From: Tetragonia tetragonoides | Lineage: Eukaryota > Streptophyta > Magnoliopsida > Caryophyllales > Aizoaceae | Assembly (NCBI GenBank): GCA_038025085.1 | Contig: CM076141.1 | Coordinates: forward strand, 11,596,001 to 11,660,000 | Direction: 5' to 3' | Length of the DNA: 64,000 bases | Shown here: positions 12,831 through 25,351 of the stretch, in pieces | Layout of the letters: each line of letters starts with the position of its first letter | Numbering within the stretch: position 1 is the first letter of the stretch | Notes under the pieces: generated by a model | The model's database searches: none | Told to the model about the DNA's origin: nothing | Seen by the model: only the letters and a program-made list of their open reading frames with translations | Translations under genes and position numbers: made by a program

Positions 12831-13808
12831 CCTAGGGTTCGTGGTACAGATTAACAGTCTTAATCATGTGGTTTATGAACTTGTAAATACTAATGTAGAT
12901 ATGCTCTGGAAGATTTCTGGCCCTATTCTGACTTCTCAGTCCCAGTTTTCGTGGCGAGAAATCCCTCATCATTTCAAAGAAACTTATGTTGGAATTGTTG
13001 GTCATATAGTTGAAGCTAAGGGGAGATAAGATGTGCATGCGTCTACCTATGTGTGTTTGCTTTTTCAAATGTCTTCGTCTTTGTTCTCAGGTTACATTTC
13101 CAAGCACGAAGTGTAACCATACTATTTCAATTGGATGATGTTATTCCTGCATTTAGCCCTGGCATTTGGCACCCTCGCTACCAAATTCAACATAGCTTAA
13201 TCAGTGTATATACCCTCTTCTCTTGTGCACCAAAATTTTACCCTGTTTACGATGGTGCGAGTGTCGCTTACCTCGGCTTTAGGTTACATTTTCACTCAAT
13301 CATACGGGTTAGGATCCTCTATTTATTAAAAGAAATGGAGGCTTTCATTTACCAAAATGTAGGATCAGATTTCTCTCATCTAGTGTATTGAAAGAGATCT
13401 GACCATCCATTGGATAAATGGAAGCAAATGAAAAGGAGAGGATCTCAACTGCAATCATACACAATGCAGTTAGGTTATACGCTATTGTATGGCGACCCAT
13501 GTCACGTTATTAGAAGTTCTGTGCTCTATCCTTCTCTATCAGAAAAACTAGTGATATTCAAAGCAGTTTTGAACAACTGCACATCGTGCCAAACAACTAT
13601 AGTATGTCTGTATCCGCACTTCTAAATATCATTTCACCTCTGCAGAAAAACCATAATATCTGAATTTTTAACTCTTGTAAACCCAGGAAGCTTTGGCCTT
13701 TTCCTTTTGTCCTAATCCTTGTACAAGCTACTGAATGACAAAATTTGGTGACACTAATAGCCGCCAGTTTCTCAGATTGGAACCTATAAACGAACTCCAC
13801 GTGTGCAA

Positions 13809-13830
13809 TGGCACGTGATTAGCACGTGGG
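13809..13830. promoter_or_regulatory. Two closely spaced G-boxes
   Basis: GCACGTGATT and GCACGTGGGA each contain CACGTG and lie 13 bp apart, about 150 bp before a TATTTATACTC element. CACGTG is the core bound by plant bHLH and bZIP factors. No downstream gene close enough to own this promoter is visible, so function is unproven. Confidence 0.3.
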
Positions 13831-14194
13831 ATTTTCCCTATTTATTGTGCTTTGAAAGAAAAATGGACAAATTGCATGGTGGCATTGGCAGTGGGGGAGA
13901 GAAAAGAGACGTTTGAGAAGGGAACAAGTGGCTTGGTTGGTTCATTCTTCCCATAACTCTCTATTTATACTCATCCCAGAATACTACAGTACCTAATATT
14001 GCTCAGAATTTGCAGGTTACAGAAGCCAGTTGCATGCATGCTCAGAGAGAGAAAGAGAGTATAGAGAGTGAAGTGTTAGATTGTGTGATGCTTTTAAGGC
14101 ACCCAATCTAATTGGGCATTGGTCGTTGAAGATCACGTTCTGAGATAATGATCTAAACCATTCTCCGTAAACTACGGAAAATGTTTGGTTGACC

Positions 14195-14314
14195 CACAAC
14201 CCACCTTCTTTATATATCTATCTCTCTCCTACCTTAAATGCCATTTTTTAAAAATAGATAAGAGAGAATTTGAAAATAGAGGAGAGAGATAGATACAAAG
14301 GGAAGGTGGGTTGC
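14195..14314. repeat. Small inverted-repeat (MITE-like) element
   Basis: ACCCACCTT..TATCTATCTCTCTCCT pairs with AGGAGAGAGATAGATA..AAGGTGGGTT around a TTTTTTAAAAA centre, giving arms of about 45 bp. No clear target duplication. Confidence 0.45.
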
Positions 14315-15666
14315 CAACACTCAGAGTGGATGTATCATTCTCCCGTAAACTACTCTTAATTCTGACAGTTTCACTCTCTTTCATTGGTCATCAATGTGTA
14401 TTGGGAATGGTATATGTTCCAACATTACCTAACCTATATGGTCAATCTAATTACACCTTCATTTATGGTTATAAATTTACCTACCAACTTCTGCTGTTAA
14501 ACTGTTACTGTTAGGTGCATTGCCTATTTCTATTTCCATTCTAATTAACTTGATGAATTAACTGTTGGGTGCAAATGAAGTCTGGCTATTATGCCTCTGG
14601 TTGTTGTTAGTACATTTTAGTACAATATACGTACATAAAGCTAACTCTATTCTTCTTTTAATCCATACTCTAGTTCTTGATTAATACGGCGTTTTTGTTC
14701 AAAATTACCATGATGTATATGAGTGTGACGAGGCTCTCTTAATCCATCGCCTATATAACAACGAAGTAAGGAGTATTTCTGACGATGTAGCCAAAAGAAT
14801 GTGAATGGATAAAACCAAATGGTTCAAAAAATGTCAGCACTTTTCATTTATTGTGAAATTGTCGATTATCGTCGCTTTTTGAATCAAGGTTCGAACGAAA
14901 ACTTTTATATCTTGACAGAGGTAAAGTTGCGTGCACGTACACCTGATCTCCCGTACCCGGCTTGGGTGGGAGCCTTTTCGGAGGCAATGTGGATGTTGAT
15001 GAATATAGCAACAAAGCAGTCATGATATCAACCATCATGAGCGTTAGCTAGCATATGTGCATTCCTTTGATAAGTTTGCTGATTAATATTCAAACCTGAA
15101 GTCCTAAACTATGACTTAGGTTGGTTTTGCCAACTTTGAATAATGCATGCCACATAAGGTTTTACTTTTAATCTAACTTCCACATTACTGATCTGATTTT
15201 ACAATAATCTAGAGTAATGATCTAAGTTGTGAAATTGTATCCAGACTTCCAGAGGCTACAACTGTAATTGTTTTTAATTGTAAATTAAAGAACTGGAACT
15301 GAACTACTGTACTGTTCCCCTAGAGAAATAAATTACCTTTTCAAAGTCCAAGGAAAAGGGTTAGAAAAAACCCAATCAAATAGTGGAAGTAAAGCAATGC
15401 AAAGACATGAGACATGGGAGTGAAGGAGAGAAGGTGGTGACAGTAGCCAGTAGTAATGCAAAACCTGCAAAGAAACTCAAAGAAAAACAGATATGTCTGA
15501 CACTGTAAGTCTGTAGACTGCAATATCAGCTAATTTTCCATTTCCCAATTCATATCACTCTCACTACATCTTTTCTTCCCCACCAATCCACTCTCTTTCT
15601 TTTCTCTAGATCACTTGATGACCCATAATCCAAAGATTACCATGCAGAAATATTTCAGTCTCTTTG

Positions 15667-15669
<3 letters not shown>

Positions 15670-15714
<45 letters not shown>
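15670..15714 (+). repeat. CT microsatellite in the leader of the zinc-finger gene
   Basis: An uninterrupted CT run of about 22 repeats sits 0.8 kb before the ATG, in the region that probably forms the first non-coding exon. CT-rich leaders are common in plant genes. Confidence 0.8.
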
Positions 15715-15719
<5 letters not shown>

Positions 15720-16451
15720 CTCTTCTGTTTCCCAAGCCCATACATACATCCCCTTCCCCTGCAACAAAACCTACCATATTTTTTTTTTTAAATTTTGAAT
15801 TTCCTTCATATAAGCACCAAAACCAACCTCTTCTGCTCCCCAGGGAAGTAATAACAAAAAAAAAAAAAAAAAAAAAAGCAGAAAAATCCCATATTGCATT
15901 ACTATTTCTGAGCTCTATCAGCACTTACAAACCACCACCAAAGTCTCCTGCTTTCTGATTGTGCTGTTCTGATCCATAGCCTCTCTTGCTTCTCTTCAAA
16001 GGTTCATACTTAATTCTCTATTTTCCCTCTTTTTAATACTTTTTTTTAGTAAAAATGTGCCTAGATAGATAGTTAGATACCAAATTATATGTTGCTTAGA
16101 CTTAAGGGGAGTGTCAATTTAATCAAGGGGTGGATGTCATGAAACTATTTTTGGGAGCTTCATTTGTTTTCTTTGCTGTATTTGAGCATTATATGGGAAT
16201 TGAGCTCCAGACTTGGGTAGGATACTTTTTTTGATACGAGGAACCCGCAACCACTACTCAACAATCAACATAGTTAGCCAGGGATAAGAAGTGGGAAAAC
16301 ATAACCATGACATGAGCATTTGGCTCAATTGTATAACTGACTAATTGATAAGTTGTGTCAGATCTTAGGAGCATAAGGGCAAATTTAATTTCTGTAGTTC
16401 TATTTTTTTTTCCAATTATTTATTTGTTTGTTTCTGTCTTTGGATTTAGGG

Positions 16452-17067
16452 ATGGGTACACAAGAGGGTGGAATTACCAACAATAATGTGGAAGAGAAGG
16501 CAAAGGTATTTCCCTGTTTGTTCTGCTCAAGGAAAATTTTGCACCTCACAAGCATTAGGAGGTCATCAAAATGCCCACAAAAAAGAGAGGATTGCAGCAA
16601 GAAAAGCTAAGAGGGCATCAGAATTCTCTCTACTCAACGCCTTCTCGCCACCACCGACAATGCCGCCACTCATCTTCGCTGGAAACCACCACCAGCACCG
16701 CCACATGGGTCTCTTAAGCCCACATCTACCACCACCACCACAACAAATGTACATAGCTCCTCATGCTACCAACATAGCCCATTATCCAACTAGTAACCAG
16801 TTAATTAACTCATTTGGGCCTAGTGGGCCAGCCAGGTTCTCAAATGGGCTGCTTTATAGTGGGAATAATGGGCCAGTGAACCAATACTCGTCATGTTTTG
16901 AGGAAGATCTTGAGCAAAGAATGGTGAATTGGCAAAGGGGGTTGAGGTTTAGTGGGCCAAACGTTGCTTCAATGCCAATTGTGAGAAAGAATGTTGATAA
17001 TTTTGCAAGTGATTCTCATTGTCATTGGGAGAGAGAAAAGAAACTTGACTTGTCCTTGCACTTGTAG
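16452..17067 (+). CDS. Single C2H2 zinc-finger protein with EAR repression motif; frameshifted inside the finger
   Basis: This is a nuclear transcriptional repressor-type protein of the plant QALGGH zinc-finger family. The ATG at 16452 follows a splice acceptor and opens MGTQEGG; the first half of the finger (FPCLFC) is in this frame. The second half ([12 protein letters not shown]) and everything to the stop at 17065-17067 lie one base over. An extra base sits in the AAAATTTT stretch at about 16533-16540. Past the finger come a basic KKERIAARKAKR segment, a His/Pro-rich middle, and a terminal LDLSLHL EAR motif, which in this family recruits TOPLESS co-repressors. The length would be about 205 residues. 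A diverged paralogue at 36997-37472 keeps finger codons in one frame at this spot, so the extra base is a real mutation or an assembly error. The exact family member (KNUCKLES-like or ZFP-like) is unsure. Confidence 0.75.
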
Positions 17068-18691
17068 ATGTGAGACAAAGTTAAGATCACTTCTGTTGTT
17101 TTTGAACTCGAAACATCGAAGTTTCATTTGTAGTTGTAGACTTGTACTACTAGTCGTAGCTTATAGCTCACTCCCTATATTGGTTTTGTTTTTTCACACC
17201 GCTTTTGATAAATTGTGCGGGAAAAGGTAATCAATATACGTAGCCCTTCTAGATAAGTGACACTTCCCACATCAATTTCCGTGAATTCGCAATTCTTTTG
17301 TTCAGCTTGCAATTCCTTTGTTCAGCCAAACAAGATTGATGAGTACATCCGATGAATTTATATTTTACATAAATTAGCATTTCCATAAGAACTTAGTTCC
17401 CATTGTTAACCAAACAATCACTTATTTGCCGACTACAGCAGAAAATCTATGACTCTACAAGTGTGTTTGGAAAGACGTTAAAATAAATTATCAGTTGTAC
17501 ATACACCAAATAGCTTACTTTTAGATGCTATTCTCCTGAGTATCTAAAGTTAATCTTTTAAACCCATAACTTATAAGTTATAAGCTCTGCTAAACATTAA
17601 GCGATGGTTTGCTTGCATGATTATGTGATATCACTAACGAGAGGCCGAGAGAACAAATGGACAAGATTTAGTCTTCCAAGTCCCCAACTATTCTACTGTT
17701 ATCAATGACTATCCAAGTAAAGAGAAGAGCGTATGTACGTCAAGGCTCTTTCCTATATTATGCATAAATCGTGCCTTTAAGCATGGGTAAAATATTATAC
17801 GTAAGAGTAGATGTGCAGCAGTGCACGTTATGTTCTAATTTTACAATCATGTCCTCATATGCAATATTACTCATGGAGTATAAATTACAATTGGTACCCT
17901 TAAACTTATGCATTTTCTAGACGCTGACCAATATTTTTTCGAAATCTAATTGGTACTCTTATGTTTTTCCCAAATTTTGCTTTTAACCTAAGTATAGGGA
18001 TTCCAACTGGACTTTTTCAATGATTTTTATATTTGATATAAATTCTAGGATTTGGGTCAGATCTCAATCATGGAAGATGTAGTTTTTGGTAGCATCAAGT
18101 GCTAGTAAGGCCCGACTGCTTCTTTTTGGTGTTGGTGCACTTCTGCTGTAGCTGAGGTATTCCTTTATTAGTATGTCTTGTGTGGAATTAGTCCACCGTG
18201 TACCAATCAAAAATAATAGTGGAATTATTTAAGGACATAGAGGATATATATTTAAAAAGATTTAAACTATTGGTCCACATAGACTAGGTCCACACAAATT
18301 TTTGTATTCCTCTATGTATGGTTGCCGTATGTTGTGCACTATGGTGGTATTTACATATATTGTCACACAAAACTTTTTTGCTCACTTTTTGCATTGTTGT
18401 GTTATGTCAGACTAACCCAAATGAATCAGTACATTTGGGGGGAAGAAATATAGAACTTGTAAAGAAAAAAAAAATGGCACTATTGGTAAAGATTAAGACT
18501 TTAAGTTCATATTTGAATTTTGTTTAATAAATATATATCACCTGACTAAATTTATAATATGCCTAAAATAAATCAAAAAAATTATGAATCAGATCATCAG
18601 GAGCAATAGTTAAATGTTACTCTCATGTTCATTGTACATGCTAATCCCTCTCTCTTATTTGTCTTTCTCTCTCCTTTTCCCCACCCACCCT
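17068..18691. other. Intergenic region after the zinc-finger gene
   Basis: AT-rich with no recognisable gene. It contains a segment (17610-18075) that is repeated in the same orientation at 48050-48450. Confidence 0.5.
17610..18075 (+). repeat. Dispersed duplicate, copy 1 (partner at 48050-48450)
   Basis: Shared blocks in the same order include ATTATGTGATATC, TCCCCAACTATT, AATGACTATCCAAGTCA/AAAG, CCTATATTATGCATAAAT, AAGAGTAGATGTGCA and GGATTTGGGT. Identity is roughly 80% by eye with several indels. Confidence 0.65.
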
Positions 18692-18856
18692 CAGTGGCGG
18701 ATGCATGTTCAAGACATAGTATTCATGTGAACCCACTTGGAATTTTTTTGCCAAAAAACCCCTTAATAAAATCATTTTTTTTTACAATATTTAAAAATTG
18801 TCCTATACGTTACAAGAAAGTGAACCCACTTAAACTCATTTCTGACTCCGCCACTG
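18692..18856. mobile_element. hAT-type MITE
   Basis: A 165 bp element with perfect 10-bp terminal inverted repeats CAGTGGCGGA. The flanking octamers CCCACCCT and TCCACACT agree at 6 of 8 positions, as expected for an old 8-bp hAT duplication. Inverted GAACCCACTT-like motifs lie just inside. Non-coding. Confidence 0.7.
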
Positions 18857-19161
18857 TCCACACTCTCTCCTCCACTCCTCCATTCCCCCGATTAGGTTCC
18901 TCTATAATATCGAGATTAGGCAAAAATTTGTGATGGGGAGTTATGTTTTGATTATTACCATTCTTATATATGCTTTTTTATTTATAATTAGTAATCCATT
19001 TTATTAAATGACAAATAAAGGGAGTCGAAGCTCATACACCAAACCATTCTTATATATGCTTTACTTCAAAAGAAATCAAACCATTTTTTGATGGTCAAGA
19101 AAACTCACCATTGGGCCTCAAAACTTAGCTTAGCTCATCAACACTTGACAAGTTTGAGGCA

Positions 19162-19163
<2 letters not shown>

Positions 19164-19225
<62 letters not shown>

Positions 19226-19355
19226 CCCTAGTATCTATAATTTTTAGTCATTGAAAATAATCCTAAACAATATCAAACTCTAATATAACCTGCCATAAAT
19301 AGGCTGAACAGAGTATCACAAAAGACACGCCTGAAATCTCGCAGATCTCGTAACA
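19164..19355 (-). repeat. 3' LTR of the decayed copia element, with TA microsatellite
   Basis: Starts TGTTACGAG at 19355, directly after the polypurine tract, and ends in a TA run (19164-19224) that hides the normal CA terminus. Confidence 0.75.
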
Positions 19356-19361
19356 CCCCCC

Positions 19362-22260
19362 TTCAAGTTGGAGCGCATGGGGGTTCACGATGCCCAACTT
19401 GCTGAGTAATAGATTAAACTGCTTTTTGCCTAGAGCCTTTGTAAATAAGTCAGCCAATTACACTGTCATAGGAACATACGATGGTTCAATCAGACCTTCG
19501 GTAATAGCATCACGAACAAAATGACAATCAACTTCAATATGTTTCGTGCGTTCATGATAAACAGGATTGCGGTCAATGTGTAAAGCTGATTGACTATCAC
19601 AAAACAATGGGATAGTTTTAGGATGATGAATGCCCAAACTTAATAACAAACCTTTCAACCACTTGAGCTCACAAGTGATGGCAACCACAGATCGATATTC
19701 TGCTTCAGCGGAAGACTTTGAGATTGTAGTTTGCTTCTTTGTTTTCCATGAGATAGGTGATTGACCAAGAAATACCAGCCAACCAGTCAAGGATCGCCGT
19801 GTGAGGGGGCAGGCAGCCCAGTCTGAATCACACCATCAGTTTAAAGATAAGTCACTGTCAGCTCGCAATAAAATACCTTGACCTGGAGTACCCTTTAAAT
19901 AACGCAAAACTCCTAGAGCGGCCTCCCAATGTTCTCGGTAAGGATCTTGCATAAATTGAGATAAAAGATGAACAGAATACGCCAAATCAGGTCGTGTAAC
20001 AGACAAATACACAAGACGACCTACAAGGCGTTGATAAGATTCTGGATCATCAAGTTTGGCACCAATGGTATGGCCTAACTTGTGATTTTGTTCAATAGGA
20101 GTATCTGCTGGTTTTGCCCCCAAGAGGCCGACCTCAGTCATAATGTCAAGAGTATACTTTTCTTTGACAAAGAAATACACCAGCGGAACTCCGAGCTACC
20201 TCAATACCAAGAAAATATTTAAGTCGACCAAGATCTTTCATATGAAAGCAGTCACCCAGATAGGCCTTGAAAGCACTTAGAGCAACAGAATTGTTGCCAG
20301 AATAATTAAATCATCAACATACACTAAGACATTGAGCTGCACGCCATATTTAGTGTAAGTAAACAGTGAATAATTAGAGTAAGACTGAAGACATACCCTT
20401 TCAAAGCAGTTACCAGTTTTGCAAACCAACAACGAGGTGCCTGTTTTAAACCATATAAAGATTTGCGAAGTCAACAAACCAGATTTGGCTCCGATGACGT
20501 GAAGCCAGAGGGCAATTTTATATAAACTTCCTCATCAAGATCACCGTGGAGAAAGGCATTGTGGACATCCATTTGGTGAAGTTCCCAATTTTTGGAAGCG
20601 ACAATGGCTAAAAAGGCACGAATGGTTGCCATTTTGGCAACGGGAGCAATGGTCTCAGAGTAATCCAAACCTTCGATTTGATGATTTGCAAAAATAACCA
20701 AGCGAACTTTTAACCGCTCAAGATCACCATTGGAGAGGTATTTCCTCTTATAAACCCATTGATTTCCCAGTGCACGCTTGCCAGGTGGAAGTGGTTCGAG
20801 AGTCCAAGTATCATTATCCTCCATGGCTTTAATTTCCTCTTGCATAACCTTCTTTCACCCATCATCTTTCATGGCCTCCCTAAAAGACCGAGGTTCCTCT
20901 CCTGTAATGACAGTTGCAAGAAACTTGCTATATGGCATAGAAAAATTTTCACAATTAATATAGTGTGCTATAGAAAATGGAGTACCTGAGGTATGTTGTG
21001 GAGGGGAAGTAGCAGTGTTTGATGGACTCTCTTTAACAATGCTATGAGTGACAAATTCCTTTAGGAGCACTGAAGGGGTTTTAGTGCGCATACCATGACC
21101 CAAAGCTTCTTCGGAACCCTGGTTATTTAAGCTTGCATGTTCTTCAGTTTGGTCAGACCCAGTTTGGACAGAGTCGTCTACAACACTAGGCTGTTCTATG
21201 TTCATTGGGCTTGTCGGACTTGTGGTTTGGTCAAACCCAGTATTGACAGTGGTAGAGGAATTAGGGTCATTGGGAAAAGAGGCACATCTAGACCTTCTCC
21301 TGTTGTATCCCTGGCATTAGGGACATTGGCAACAGTAGAGTCATCCAAAAAATCTGCAAAGTCTAAATCAATATCCACATCCATATCAAAGTGATCCGTT
21401 GGTCTAATATTGCTAGCTTCCGTCTCAACAAAGGGAAAAATCTGTTCAAAGAATTTTACGTCTCTTGACACAAAAAAACTCATGTTTATCAAGATCATAA
21501 AGCCTCCATCCCTTTTGACCAAAAGGATACCCAACAAATATGCATTTACGGCTACGACTCGCAAATTTTTATCCCCCTTTGTCTTTTGGTTGTGGGCAAA
21601 ACATAAAGATCCAAACACTCAAATGGCATCATAAGATGGAGGATAACCAAACAATTTCTCAAAAGGAGTGAGATTGTGAAGGACAGTGGAAGGAGCTCTA
21701 TTGATTAAATGGGCAGCGGTCAAATCACTCTCCCCCCTAAAATAAATTGGCAAATTGGCTTGAAAGCGCAAGGCGCGGACAACATTTAGGATGTGTTTGT
21801 GTTTTCTTTCAACACTCCCATTTTGTTGTGGAGTTCCAGTGCAGTAAAATAATCAAGCAAACATCGGAACTCCATTCCATTATCACTCTGAACAATTTTT
21901 ATGGTTTGAGAAAATTGTCGGTCAACCATAGCAACAAAGGACATAAACTTAGAAAAGACCTCTGTTTTATCATCCATCAAATAAACCCACACAGCTCGAG
22001 AAAAATCATCCACAATAATCAAAAAAATCTAGCACCACAAGAAGATGTATGGCGATAGCCGCCCCACAAATCAATATGAATTAATTCAAAAATCCGACTG
22101 GCTTTATGGTCACTCAAAGGAAATTTGTCTCTGGGATGTTTAGCTCGAAAGCACACTTCACAACCTTTATTCAAACTACCTTTAGAATTACAAACTGGAG
22201 GAAGCAATTTTACTACTTTTTCCGAAGGATGCCCCATCCTAGCATGCCAAAGAGCCAAAG
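19362..22260 (-). pseudogene. copia pol remains: integrase, reverse transcriptase, RNase H
   Basis: Integrase pieces run from about 22258 (LWHARMGHPS, IHIDLWG) to about 21786 (VDDFSRAVWVYL, QSDNGMEF). Reverse transcriptase pieces run from 20845 (KRALGNQWVYKRK, MDVHNAFLHGDL) through about 20300 (LVYVDDLII). RNase H pieces run from about 20180 (RLVGRLVYLSVTRPDLAY) to 19263 ([29 protein letters not shown]). At least five frame breaks or stops separate them, and the protease region is not readable. The YVDD catalytic motif survives, but no continuous polyprotein is possible. Confidence 0.85.
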
Positions 22261-22417
22261 AAGAAGCGTCCGCATCAAATGATTATCGGAAACAGTCATA
22301 TTACCAAAGACACTTCCAAGCGCCTTCCACTGATCAACGGAAAATATTTGAGCAGATGGTGCTTCAATAGGTTCAGAAACAACTACAGCATTATCATGCC
22401 CCCCCCCCTCGACCACA

Positions 22418-23383
22418 TCATGTCGCAAGAAAAGGAGTAGAGGTCGTTGATTTTTGGTTACGACCAATCATTAGTTTGGTCGTACCTGATCCGCTGTCAG
22501 ACTTCACACGATCCTCCCACCAATCTGGATATCCATGGATTTCGAAACAATTAGTCACTTCATGGCTTGTCTTCTTACAATAGGTGCAAGAGAGATGTGA
22601 TTTATCAGGTTTCTCTATTTTGCATCGGCCGTGCCCACTAGTTCGCACAGCAAATCCAACAATATCGGATTTCTCCTCGGGCAAAGCCGAAGACGTTTTA
22701 ACTCGTTCATCTTGAATAACTAGCTGGTAGGCACGGCTGAGAGAGGGTAGGGGATCTTGAGTAAGAATATTTTATCGCAAAGGGCCATAAGATAGGGTAC
22801 ATAAACCCATTAGAAATTCATGAAGTATGTCCTTTGCACGACGACGCTCATGTTCAAGGCCTGCGGTGGTACACTTTGTACAGCAAGAACAAGTAATCAA
22901 GGGTTCATGGTTATGCAATTCCTCCCATAGAGTCGTGAGTTTTCCATACTAAGAAGCAACCGACATGGATTTGGCTTGCTTACAGTCAGAGATGGCCGCC
23001 TTCAATTGTTGTATGCGTGGTCCATTCGTAAGAGCGAATCGCTCCTTAAGTGTCTCCCATAGACGTCTGGCGTCTTTATACTTGGACAAGGTACTCTTCA
23101 CTTCCGCTGTGATGGTATTCATAATCCAGGATACCAACATGGTTTGAATTGTATTCCAATCATCTTGTGTGCAAGGAGGTGTTGGAGATACAATTGTACC
23201 ATCTAAAAATCCGAACTTTCTTCGAGCTCGAAGGGCCGTCTCAATCTCACCGGCCCAATCATCATAATTTTCGCCATTAAATCTGGCTGCAGTAATAAAA
23301 ACACCAGGTCGATCTTGAGGACCTAGGAAACAAGGAGATTTTGGGTCAATTTTATTTGGTGGTGGGTCGTCATCGACAACCAT
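22418..23383 (-). pseudogene. copia gag, broken
   Basis: The reading begins [11 protein letters not shown] at 23383 and shows a copia-type gag with FNGENYDDWAGEIETALRAR and ALTNGPRIQQLK. Frame breaks occur between about 22700 and 22950. A CCHC knuckle (CTYCKKTSHEVTNC) followed by GYPDWW closes it near 22540. Gag would package element RNA. It cannot now be made as one protein. Confidence 0.8.
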
Positions 23384-23412
23384 TGTTTAGGTTTTTTTGA
23401 GTTTTTTGGTTT

Positions 23413-23646
<234 letters not shown>

Positions 23647-24797
23647 ACACTGTTGTTTTTAGTACACAAGCATTTTGGGGTGCTACCTTTTTTCTTCCCA
23701 AGGAGGTGATCAATGAAATTGACAAAATCTGTAGGGGTTTCTTCTGGGGATCTTCTGCCGGTCAACGCAAACTTACTATAATCAGTTGGAGTACTATTTG
23801 CCGACCACATCATCAAGGAGGCCTCAATTTCAAAGAAGCTAAGTCTTAAGCTGGAACATGGCTTGTATATATGACAAAAAGAATCTGGCAACTTCACCAT
23901 CAGCATGAATCCAAATGAGTAAAATGGACTCAAGTATACCTTCTTAGAAATGATGTTATCTAGTATGTCCACAGCAAACAGGGAGACTCTAGCTTTTGGA
24001 AACCACTCATCCTTCTCACAGATGGAATTATTAACAAAAGTGGTGACACAGTTTCTGCTATCACAAACATTCAAAACTGGAGTTCAAATAGTAAGTTTAA
24101 CATCTCCAAGGCTTATGATTTCCTTCGTGGTGAAGCTGATAACAAATGGTGGTTCTCTGTTATTTTGGAATCTCTTGGTGTCCCAAAGCATACAATTATA
24201 ACACTGTTGGCTGCTCATAACAGATTAGCAACAGTTGACAACCTCAGTATCAGGGGCGTGCAAGTTGACCCCCATATGCAAACTCTGCTCTACATCAAAT
24301 GAACCTATTTCTCACCTGACATTTGGCAAAAAGCTTCCACTGGATTGGTATTAGCCGCAGATTTGTTAACCTCAGATATGAGCTAAAATGGTTTAGAAAT
24401 CACTGAAGACAAAAGAGGAAGCCCCTCAACATGATCAGGAAATAAAGCTTCCCTTTCTCAGACCAATTTACACTGTGTGGATTAAAAGAAATAGCAGAAT
24501 TTTCACCACAAAATGCAACTCAACTGACTCCCTGTTGAAATTCATACAAAGTTTTGTTTATGTTCGCGGCTATGCTACTTTTGGAGAGCATCTGACAACT
24601 TACTGCTTGTAGTTTTGATATCTATACTTTCTTTTGCACTGTTTTGTAATAGAGATTGCTAGGTTGATATTGATTACAGGCTATACCCTGTAATTTGTAT
24701 TCAATTTAGCCAAGGGGTGTCGCCTTGGCGTCCTTTGGGAAGGGGTAATGAAATACAAGCTAGCTAATCCATTTTCCCAAAAAAAAAAAAAAAAAAA
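23647..24797 (+). mobile_element. 5'-truncated L1-type LINE tail
   Basis: Forward-strand sequence from 23647 reads as the C-terminal zinc-binding region of a plant L1 reverse transcriptase protein (LPKEVINEIDKICRGFFWGS, ISWSTICRPHHQGGLNF), then decays by stops and frameshifts. The 3' UTR ends at a poly(A) run at about 24779-24797. The left edge is cut by the copia element. I did not find the missing LINE portion on the far side of that element. Confidence 0.8.
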
Positions 24798-25351
24798 GAT
24801 TGGTCTTTGCTTAGAAGTGTGAAACACAGATAAATTAATAATTAAGCAAACCTGAAGATATTCTAATTCAAGGACCTTAATTTGATTTATCAGCATACGA
24901 ATAAATGAAAGAATTATGCATATTCCGGAAGCAAAAAAAAAAAGAAGGAAGAAAACAACTAGATTCTTTTTTTTTTTTGGTTACAAGAAAACAACTAGAG
25001 TTTAATGATGCTTATGATGATGAATTGATCATAATAATAATGGTGGCCATGGGGTGGAATTGAAACGTAATGAATTTGCATTGCGTTTAGTTATATCAGT
25101 AGCTACTTTGGTACAACCGTAGAAAGCTATATTTCAGACCTACTAAAACGGTTGGTCAATGTTTACAACTAACTTTGGTGTTTATTTATAGTGTGTAGTT
25201 GGAAGTTCTTATGTTGCTTTCGGCTATCCGGGGCCTTACCAATTAATTTCAGCTTATCCATTTGAGGGCGCAAAGATGGTATTTTTATATTTTGAATTAT
25301 TTAGAAAAAATAAAGACCATCCTCCCGTCCCCCACTCTCTCATCATCTCTG
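24798..25351. other. Non-coding AT-rich stretch
   Basis: No gene seen. Bases 25230-25345 resemble 33365-33475 (both contain CAGC..ATCCATTT..AAGATGGTATTT and a C-rich tail), so a small dispersed repeat is present. Confidence 0.4.

Larger units (their letters stand above)
12831..16451. other. Intergenic region and 5' leader of the zinc-finger gene
   Basis: No protein gene is recognisable. The region contains a pair of G-boxes (13809-13830), a short inverted-repeat element (14195-14314) and a CT microsatellite (15670-15714) followed by an A-tract. A likely 5' UTR intron runs from about 16000 (AAAG|GTTCAT) to about 16449 (GATTTAG|G). The 3' splice site just before the ATG supports the start chosen for the zinc-finger gene. 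Confidence 0.5.

Noticed and set aside
16468..17067. Zinc-finger gene starting at the downstream ATG in the long frame
   Set aside because: That start gives residues with no CxxC pair for the finger. The ATG at 16452 matches the family N-terminus and directly follows the splice acceptor, so a frameshift explains the data better.
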